In this document: positions 59,001-64,000 of the stretch, one piece after another | How positions within the stretch are numbered: the first letter of the stretch is position 1 | Layout of the letters: every line of letters begins with the position of its first letter | DNA from: Hymenobacter siberiensis | GTDB lineage: Bacteria; Bacteroidota; Bacteroidia; Cytophagales; Hymenobacteraceae | DNA: 64,000 nt | NCBI RefSeq assembly: GCF_018967845.1 | Contig: NZ_JAHLZZ010000001.1 | Location: forward strand, 1,798,001 to 1,862,000 | Direction of reading: 5' to 3' | Made by a program: the position numbers and the translations under genes | The notes under the pieces: generated by a model | Seen by the model: only the letters and a program-made list of their open reading frames with translations | Told to the model about the DNA's origin: nothing | Database searches by the model: none

Positions 59001-60374
59001 CTATAGGGCAAAGCCCAAATCGAAGCTGATAATATTGGCTTTCAGGTCGGCGCGGTCGGCGGCGAGGTAAATGGAGGAGCCGGTTTGCTGGTAGTTGGCG
59101 TAGCGTACATCCAGCGACTTGAAGCGCATGACGCGGGGCAGGCCCTGCGCGTTTTTGCCCGGTACGTGGAAGCGCCCAATTCCGTACACCGGCGAGTAGC
59201 GCAGGCCCAGGCCCACTTTGTTGGCCGAGAGGGCCGCCAGGTCGTAGTCGGAAGTATAATACGTGTCGTTGATGGAATGCTGAGCAAACGGCGCGAAATA
59301 CTTGGCCGCCGTCTGGGTATGGTAGCGGTAGAAGGGGTAGGCCACGAAAAACGGCGTGATTTTCACGGGCAGCTCCAGCTCAAAGGTGTGGGCTACAACG
59401 CCAAAGTTGTCGTTGTAAAAGCGGTAGAATCCACGAATCTGCACCAAATCAGAGGCGTAGTAGTTCAGCCGCAGGCTCACCGGATACTTAAAGCGGGCGC
59501 GGGGCAGGTTTTCGATGCGGGCCGCCGTGGGGAAGCGCGGAATGAAGTTGTCGCTCAGGGTCGGAACGGTATTCTGCGCGGGGTTGTCGCGGAAATACAC
59601 CCGGTGGAACGGCGTGCTCAGCAGCCCGTTCTGTGACACCAGCTCGGTGCTAATGGCCGCCTGCAAGCGCTTGGTGAGCACCTGCGAGTAGGTGGCCGTG
59701 AAGTTGTAGGTCTGGCGCGTGTCGGTGCCATACTGACTTTTGCCGCGACCATTGCCCGGCTCACGTAGCTCAATGGGTGTAATCAGCGTCACTTGGTCGA
59801 AGAATACCTGCCCGGCCAGGCTCAGCTGGCGGTTGCCGTCCTGCGAGGTTTTGGCGAAGGAGCCAGCCAAGTTAAACGACAGGTAATCATATTCTTTCGA
59901 TACGCCCGTGCCCACGCCCCAGATGGTGCCCTTGGCCTTCTGCTCGCGGCTGTAGCCGAAATCGCCGTGGATGCGCACGTCATGGGCCGAAGGCGTACTC
60001 AGTGCGAAGTCAATACGGTCGGTTGAGGCCGAGGCATAGAAATCGGCCCCTACGTTCACGCTCAGGCGGCTCACGGTATCCAGCGGCACATTGATGATGA
60101 TGGCCGGGGGAACATCGGTGAGCTGCTGGGTGCCCCGGCCGCCTTCTACCGCGCCGTGGCTGCCGGTTTGCTGGTAGTAGCCGCCGATGATGTCGATGGT
60201 CGTTTCGTCGGCCGCACGGCTCACCGGCACCGAAGGGCTCACGGGCGCACCGTAGCCGTCGATGCGGTTCGGGTTTTGCGTGGTACCGGTCTGGGCCAGG
60301 GCCGGGGTGGCCAGGGCACTCAGGGCCAGCAGGGGGAGTAGTAGCTTTTTCAAGGAACTGGTTTTGTAGAACAT
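59001..60374 (-). CDS. DUF3570 outer-membrane beta-barrel protein
   Basis: The protein has 457 residues. It has a signal peptide (about 1-27, ending TPALAQ), then repeated beta-hairpins (IDIIGGYYQQTGSHGAVEGG, RIHGDFGYSREQKAKGTIWG, YPVSLRLNYYASDLVQIRGF, IGRFHVPGKNAQGLPRVMRF) ending AYNIISFDLGFAL-like with a terminal strand. This fits the DUF3570 family, usually encoded with DUF4266 and ApbE genes. It is probably a porin-like barrel that serves the redox or flavin system of this operon. The TCATGCTGAGC repeat at 60381-60486 lies between it and DUF4266. Confidence 0.88.
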   Translation of the reverse strand: MFYKTSSLKKLLLPLLALSALATPALAQTGTTQNPNRIDGYGAPVSPSVPVSRAADETTIDIIGGYYQQTGSHGAVEGGRGTQQLTDVPPAIIINVPLDTVSRLSVNVGADFYASASTDRIDFALSTPSAHDVRIHGDFGYSREQKAKGTIWGVGTGVSKEYDYLSFNLAGSFAKTSQDGNRQLSLAGQVFFDQVTLITPIELREPGNGRGKSQYGTDTRQTYNFTATYSQVLTKRLQAAISTELVSQNGLLSTPFHRVYFRDNPAQNTVPTLSDNFIPRFPTAARIENLPRARFKYPVSLRLNYYASDLVQIRGFYRFYNDNFGVVAHTFELELPVKITPFFVAYPFYRYHTQTAAKYFAPFAQHSINDTYYTSDYDLAALSANKVGLGLRYSPVYGIGRFHVPGKNAQGLPRVMRFKSLDVRYANYQQTGSSIYLAADRADLKANIISFDLGFAL

Positions 60375-60380
60375 TGTAAG

Positions 60381-60486
60381 AGAGCGTCATGCTGAGCGCA
60401 GCCGAAGCATCTCGCCTGTGGTAGTAATCAATGCTGGTTGCAACGAAGCGAGCGAGATGCTTCGGTTGCGCTCAGCATGACGCTCT
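60381..60486. repeat. Interspersed inverted repeat, TCATGCTGAGC family
   Basis: AGAGCGTCATGCTGAGCGCA (60381-) is complemented almost perfectly ending 60486. It sits inside the operon between DUF4266 and DUF3570 genes and could attenuate transcription. Confidence 0.9.
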
Positions 60487-60499
60487 TTTGTGCTTTGAA

Positions 60500-60748
60500 T
60501 CAGTTGCAGCCGCAGCCGCCGCCTACTTTGCCGCCATTGGCCCCCCCGGCTCCCTCGCGGTAGCTTTCGAAGTTGGTTTCGGGCGTTTCCACGGTTTTGC
60601 TGGCCAGCTTCATGTCCTCGTCGTTGAGATACACTTTCTGGTAGGCTTTCACCGACACGCAGCTCGGCAGCGCCGCCCCGAAAGGCAGCAGCAGCAGCCC
60701 CAGCGCCAGGCGGGGATGCGCAGATAAGGAGATGGTTTTCAAAGTCAT
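60500..60748 (-). CDS. DUF4266 lipoprotein
   Basis: The protein has 82 residues. The lipobox is LPSCVSVKAYQKVYLNDEDM (Cys 29). The conserved core KVYLNDEDMKLASKTVE is the DUF4266 signature, and the tail is Gly/Cys-rich, ending GGKVGGGCGCN. The last cysteine pair could bind a metal, haem-like or flavin cofactor; this is inference. DUF4266 genes typically stand with DUF3570 and ApbE, as here. It is exported and lipid-anchored. The ApbE gene ends 15 bp upstream, so it is in the same operon. Confidence 0.9.
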   Translation of the reverse strand: MTLKTISLSAHPRLALGLLLLPFGAALPSCVSVKAYQKVYLNDEDMKLASKTVETPETNFESYREGAGGANGGKVGGGCGCN

Positions 60749-60763
60749 AGGAATTGCAAAAAA

Positions 60764-61810
60764 TCAGGGACGGGCGGCCGGAGTCGCGCCGTGGTAGTAG
60801 TTCAATGTCATGCCCCGCGAGGCCAGCGTGCGGTTGTCGTCGGTTATCAGCGTGCAATCAATACCTTTCAGGCTGTTGATGAAAGCCAAACCGGCGGTTG
60901 GGCCTTTCACGAAGACGACTTCGTCTAATCCATCGGCGAGCTCCACATCGGAGCAGAGGATGGTAACCGAGCGCAGCCCGATAGACGGGTAGCCGGTGTG
61001 CGGGTTGATGATGTGGCCGTACACCTGCTTGTCCACCGTGAAATACTGCTCGTAGTTGCCGGCCGTCACCACGGCCATGTCCGTCACGTCCACCCAGGCG
61101 GCCATGCTGTTGGGGTGGTCGGGGTCGCCGATAGCTACGCGCCAGAGCGAGCCGTCGGCCTGCCGGCCCCAGCAATAGATGTCGCCCGAGCCATTCATCA
61201 GCCCGCCTTTGATGTCCATTTTGTCGAGCACCTGCTTGGCTCGGCGCAGGCCGTAGCCCTGCAGAATGCCCGCTAAGTTGATGCGCATGCCTTTTTCGGG
61301 CAGGAAAACCGTGTGCTTCGCGGCATCCATCTGAATTTTCTGCCAGCCAATGCGCCGCACCGATGCCCGGACGGCCGCCGAATCGGGCAGGGCAGGGTGG
61401 GCATGCCGGTCAAACTTGTACAGCTTGTCGGCGCTGGCGAAGGTGATATCGAACGCGCCCCCGCTGAGCCGCGACAGGTTAAGGGTGCGGGTAATCAAAT
61501 CGAACGTTTCGGCGGACACGGCCACCGGCTGCACGCCCGCCGCCCGGTTGATGCGCACCACTTCGGACGTGGAATCCCAGAACGACATCAGCCGGTCGAT
61601 GCGCTTCACCTCGCCCAGGCCGGCGCGCAAGGCCTGTTGCCCCGCCGAATCATTCTCGGCCACCACCGTGAACGTAAAGTGCGAACCCATGAGGTGGGCG
61701 CTGCGCGTGAAGGTGTGGCGCGGGGCCGAAACGGTTTGGGCGCTGCCCGACCTTGCTGAAAACAGCATCACCAGCAGCGCCCAAACGGCTATTCCAGGTG
61801 TTAGTTTCAT
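60764..61810 (-). CDS. apbE: ApbE-family FAD:protein FMN transferase
   Basis: The protein has 348 residues from ATG 61810 (an alternative is ATG 61816). It has a signal peptide (about 1-25, ending GSAQ), then the ApbE fold: HLMGSHFTFTVVAENDSAG, RLMSFWDSTSEVVRINRAAG, LSGGAFDITFASADKLYKFD, RINLAGILQGYGLRRAKQVL and GHIINPHTGYPSIGLRSVTI. ApbE attaches FMN from FAD to a Thr/Ser of an exported protein using Mg ions. The normally conserved LGGIAKGYA is LAGILQGYG here. It lies between the thioredoxin-like and DUF4266 genes. The flavinylated target is not obvious in the window. Confidence 0.92.
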   Translation of the reverse strand: MKLTPGIAVWALLVMLFSARSGSAQTVSAPRHTFTRSAHLMGSHFTFTVVAENDSAGQQALRAGLGEVKRIDRLMSFWDSTSEVVRINRAAGVQPVAVSAETFDLITRTLNLSRLSGGAFDITFASADKLYKFDRHAHPALPDSAAVRASVRRIGWQKIQMDAAKHTVFLPEKGMRINLAGILQGYGLRRAKQVLDKMDIKGGLMNGSGDIYCWGRQADGSLWRVAIGDPDHPNSMAAWVDVTDMAVVTAGNYEQYFTVDKQVYGHIINPHTGYPSIGLRSVTILCSDVELADGLDEVVFVKGPTAGLAFINSLKGIDCTLITDDNRTLASRGMTLNYYHGATPAARP

Positions 61811-61883
61811 GTGCATGCTAGTCGCAAAGTCCAAAGGACCGACATTGGTTCGTGCCCGGCTGGCCCATCAGCCTTAAGATTTC

Positions 61884-62591
61884 CTAAAGCGTGGGCACCA
61901 CCTTTTTCAGGTAGGCCTCGAAGGCAGCCGGGCCGCCGGCAATGTAGCCGGTTTTGGCCAGCACCTTGCCATCGGGCGCGATAACGACGGCCAGCGGGAA
62001 ATCACCTTCCTTATTGAGCTGGGCAGCGGCGGCCTCGTTCAGCTTGAGCTGCGCGGCGGTGGGCTGGTTTTTTTTCATGCGTGGAAAATCGAAGTGCGCC
62101 AGCACCAGCTTATCCTTGGCATAGGCCATGAACTCGGGCTTGGCAAAAACTTCCTGCTCATACATAATGCAGGGCTTGCACCAGTCGGAGCCCGAAAAAA
62201 CGGCCAGAATGGGCCGGTTGGTGGCCTTGGCTTGGGCCTGCGCCGCGCCGAGGTCGGAAATCCATTCGGCGGGCAGCCCAGCCGGAGCGGCCGGGGCCGC
62301 CGTTACTACCTGCGGCGACGAGGCGACGGGCGAAACTGGTGCGGGAGCGGGCTGCTCGGGTGCATTCGCAGGCCTGGGCGCATACTGGGGCTCCATTGCA
62401 ACCACAGGGGCCGAAGGGGCTACCACAGTGGTTTTGCTGACGGTAGTGCCGGAAGCATCCGAAATCTTGGTTTTAACCTTGCTCTTGTTGGTCTTAACAG
62501 TGGTTTTCTGGGCTTGGGCCGGGGCCAGGCTAATGAGGGCCAGCCCGAGGGCAAAAGCCCGCACGGGACCAAAAGAATTGATGAGTGACAT
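61884..62591 (-). CDS. Secreted thioredoxin-like protein
   Basis: The protein has 235 residues from ATG 62591. The signal peptide (about 1-27, ending PAQAQ) is followed by a Lys/Thr- and Pro/Ala-rich linker (about 28-110) and a thioredoxin_7-type domain (about 112-235): ILAVFSGSDWCKPCIMYEQE with active site CKPC, and GDFPLAVVIAPDGKVLAKTG with the cis-Pro. It probably keeps thiols reduced or oxidised in the periplasm for the partners in this operon, such as the DUF4266 cysteine protein. It is the first gene of the operon. Confidence 0.9.
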   Translation of the reverse strand: MSLINSFGPVRAFALGLALISLAPAQAQKTTVKTNKSKVKTKISDASGTTVSKTTVVAPSAPVVAMEPQYAPRPANAPEQPAPAPVSPVASSPQVVTAAPAAPAGLPAEWISDLGAAQAQAKATNRPILAVFSGSDWCKPCIMYEQEVFAKPEFMAYAKDKLVLAHFDFPRMKKNQPTAAQLKLNEAAAAQLNKEGDFPLAVVIAPDGKVLAKTGYIAGGPAAFEAYLKKVVPTL

Positions 62592-62783
62592 GAGGATATA
62601 CACGTAGAAAGTGAGAGACTGTGAACAATGCCGTCCATGCTGCGTCGGGTTCTACGACGGGCGGGGCCGGAAGTTGAAGCGCGGAGCCGAGGCGGGTTCG
62701 CTCGCTGCAGTATGCCAAAACTCCTGCCAGAAAATGAGTATGGCATGAAACGTCAGCCGCCGCCGCCGTTGGTGCTATAAAAC

Positions 62784-62911
62784 CCAGGTTGGGAGTAGCC
62801 GTGTAGCGGCGGCAGGTTTGTAGCAGACCGGATAATAAGCGGGCGAAAGCCGCGTAGCGGTGACAGCTTACCAGCGGGAACGCCACCGCTACGCGGCTAT
62901 TTCCAACCTGG
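62784..62911. repeat. Inverted repeat of CGTAGCGGC units, copy 2
   Basis: CCAGGTTGGGAGTAGCCGTG (62784-) pairs with the sequence ending 62911, including CCGCTACGCGGCTA. The unit and the phrase CAGGTTTGTAGCAG are shared with 50406-50559. The rest of the gap 62592-62942 holds nothing else recognised. Confidence 0.82.
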
Positions 62912-62942
62912 AGCATAAAAGCCCTTTGTGAAGGGAAGCACC

Positions 62943-63356
62943 TTAGTTCACCCGCCGCAGTTCCAGTACCTTTTTGTCAAGCGACAGAATTTCAAAAGTA
63001 TAGTCCGGCTGCTGGCCCTCGGTGAGGTGAATGCGCAGGCGGGTGTCGCCGTCGGCGGTCCAGGTACCGGGGCGGCCGATAAGGCCGTCGGTGGGCGCGA
63101 TATCGAACTGCTCAAACCGGCCGTAGGGCCTGATAGCGAAGCCCGTGCGGCCCCGCGTCGGTGGGAACTTGTGGGTATTGGGGCGGTACACCAGCGTATC
63201 GCCGTGGTTCTCTTCGTGCGCAGCCAGCCAGGTGCCTTCCAGCTGCTCAATAGAAGCGGGGGAGGAGGTAATAACGGCGGTTTTGGGGTGCTCGCAGGCG
63301 GCAGCCAGCAGGAGCGGGGCCAGCAGCAGCCGGGGCGAAAAAGGCGGTTTGGACAT
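62943..63356 (-). CDS. Small lipoprotein, lipocalin-like
   Basis: The protein has 137 residues from ATG 63356. The lipobox LLLAAAC (Cys 19) is clear. The mature part has IEQLEGTWLAAHEENHGDTL, VYRPNTHKFPPTRGRTGFAI, RPYGRFEQFDIAPTDGLIGR, PGTWTADGDTRLRIHL and a final strand, DYTFEILSLDKKVLELRRVN. The GTW start and up-and-down strands resemble lipocalin-like DUF4488/DUF5640-type lipoproteins of Bacteroidota. The function is unknown. It is divergent from polX. Confidence 0.8.
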   Translation of the reverse strand: MSKPPFSPRLLLAPLLLAAACEHPKTAVITSSPASIEQLEGTWLAAHEENHGDTLVYRPNTHKFPPTRGRTGFAIRPYGRFEQFDIAPTDGLIGRPGTWTADGDTRLRIHLTEGQQPDYTFEILSLDKKVLELRRVN

Positions 63357-63518
63357 GGCAATGGGGTGGGCTGAGCGGGCTGTTTCGCGCTCCCGGCCCG
63401 GTGGCCAAGGTACTGCCTGCGGGCCGGGCACTTCCGAGCCGAGCGGGTTGGTCGCCCGTTGCCGCGCCACGTAAGCCCCGGGATAAACTACCTTCGTGCC
63501 TCCCAAAGCCCCTTCCCC

Positions 63519-64000
63519 GTGGATAACCGCGCCCTCACCCGTGCCTTCAAGCTGGCCGCCCAGCTCATGGAGCTGCACGACGAAAACCCGTTCAAAGTCC
63601 GCGCCATCGAAGGCACGGCCAGCGCCCTCGATGCCCTGAGCTTTCCGGTGGCGGAAGTGGAGCGCGCCGGCCTGCCCGACCGCACCGGCCTGAGCAAAAC
63701 CGCCGCCGCCAAAGTGGCCGAGCTGCTCGATACCGGCACCTTCTCCGACCTGCAGCGCCTGCTGGACGTGACGCCGCCTGGCGTGGTCGAAATGCTGGCC
63801 ATCAAAGGCATTGGTCCGAAAAAAATCCGCAGCCTGTGGCGTGAGTTGGGCCTCGAAACCATTGAGCAGCTGCGCGAGGCCGCCGAAACCGACCAGGTGA
63901 GTAAGCTCAAGGGCTTCGGTAAAAAGACCCAGGACAGCATTCTGGAGGCCTTGGAATTTGCGGGCCAGAGCAAGGGCAAGCTGCTCTACCCGCAGGCCGA
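63519..64000 (+). CDS. polX: PolX-type DNA polymerase/3'-5' exonuclease, N-terminal part (partial)
   Basis: A GTG at 63519 opens a frame that runs off the window: VDNRALTRAFKLAAQLMELH, DENPFKVRAIEGTASALDAL, then VVEMLAIKGIGPKKIRSLWR and LKGFGKKTQDSILEALEFAG. This is the 8-kDa helix-hairpin-helix domain of family X DNA polymerases; bacterial PolX then has a polymerase and a PHP exonuclease domain, beyond the window. It acts in base-excision gap filling in the cytosol. TACCTTCG lies about 25 bp before the GTG and resembles the -7 element. Confidence 0.92.
   Translation, partial: MDNRALTRAFKLAAQLMELHDENPFKVRAIEGTASALDALSFPVAEVERAGLPDRTGLSKTAAAKVAELLDTGTFSDLQRLLDVTPPGVVEMLAIKGIGPKKIRSLWRELGLETIEQLREAAETDQVSKLKGFGKKTQDSILEALEFAGQSKGKLLYPQA

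Overview
The window looks like chromosomal DNA of a Bacteroidota bacterium of the Cytophagales type, most like Hymenobacter; this is inferred from content, not from a search. It is GC-rich. Two proteins carry type IX secretion (T9SS) C-terminal sorting domains with the FPNP motif, there are two large SusC/TonB-type outer-membrane proteins, and there are DUF4252, DUF3570 and DUF4266 proteins and many small lipoproteins. Promoters fit the Bacteroidota -7 element TAnnTTTG, and genes mostly lack Shine-Dalgarno sites.

Layout. 1-4.2 kb: start of a secreted protein, a lipoprotein, a di-haem cytochrome c peroxidase, and a LytS/LytTR-type sensor-regulator pair. 4.3-6.1 kb: an IS3-family remnant cut by an IS630-family element. 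6.1-16 kb: an FG-GAP/T9SS surface protein, tRNA-Arg(ACG), a TVP38 membrane protein, a DUF2167 protein, cystathionine gamma-synthase, a decayed maleylpyruvate-isomerase-like gene, a lipoprotein phosphoesterase with an outer-membrane partner, and a nonsense-mutated metallo-beta-lactamase-fold gene. 16-26 kb: a TonB receptor, a dead IS4 element, a coiled-coil OmpA lipoprotein, accD, and three glycine-zipper/OmpA envelope genes. 25.6-36.5 kb: a frameshifted endonuclease III, a radical SAM protein, gamma-carbonic anhydrase, a CorC-type protein, DsbD, an Lrp regulator, a family 9 glycosyltransferase, an M16 peptidase, an SRA-domain protein and an O-methyltransferase. 36.6-50.2 kb: a large outer-membrane receptor, a LysM transglycosylase, dnaE interrupted by a 436-residue intein, a frameshifted T9SS protein and thioredoxin. 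50.5-55.8 kb: small secreted proteins, an IS50-like transposon and an M24 aminopeptidase. 56-64 kb: a DUF4252 lipoprotein, an unknown secreted protein, an EVE protein, an operon thioredoxin-like/ApbE/DUF4266/DUF3570, a lipoprotein, and the start of polX.

Two features stand out. First, there are about 20 long inverted repeats (arms mostly 20-45 bp) of several unrelated sequence families. Most lie between genes, often touching stop codons; one sits in frame inside a glycosyltransferase gene, one is nested inside another, and some supply a stop or start codon. Second, many genes are broken. Single-base indels, several in homopolymers, affect the DUF2167, isomerase-like, endonuclease III, SRA and T9SS genes. 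In-frame stops affect the metallo-beta-lactamase-fold gene, two transposases and a small secreted protein. The indels may be sequencing errors or real decay. The clearest multi-gene functional unit is the ApbE/DUF4266/DUF3570/thioredoxin-like operon, probably an envelope flavin or redox system. No defence island, CRISPR array or biosynthetic cluster is visible.
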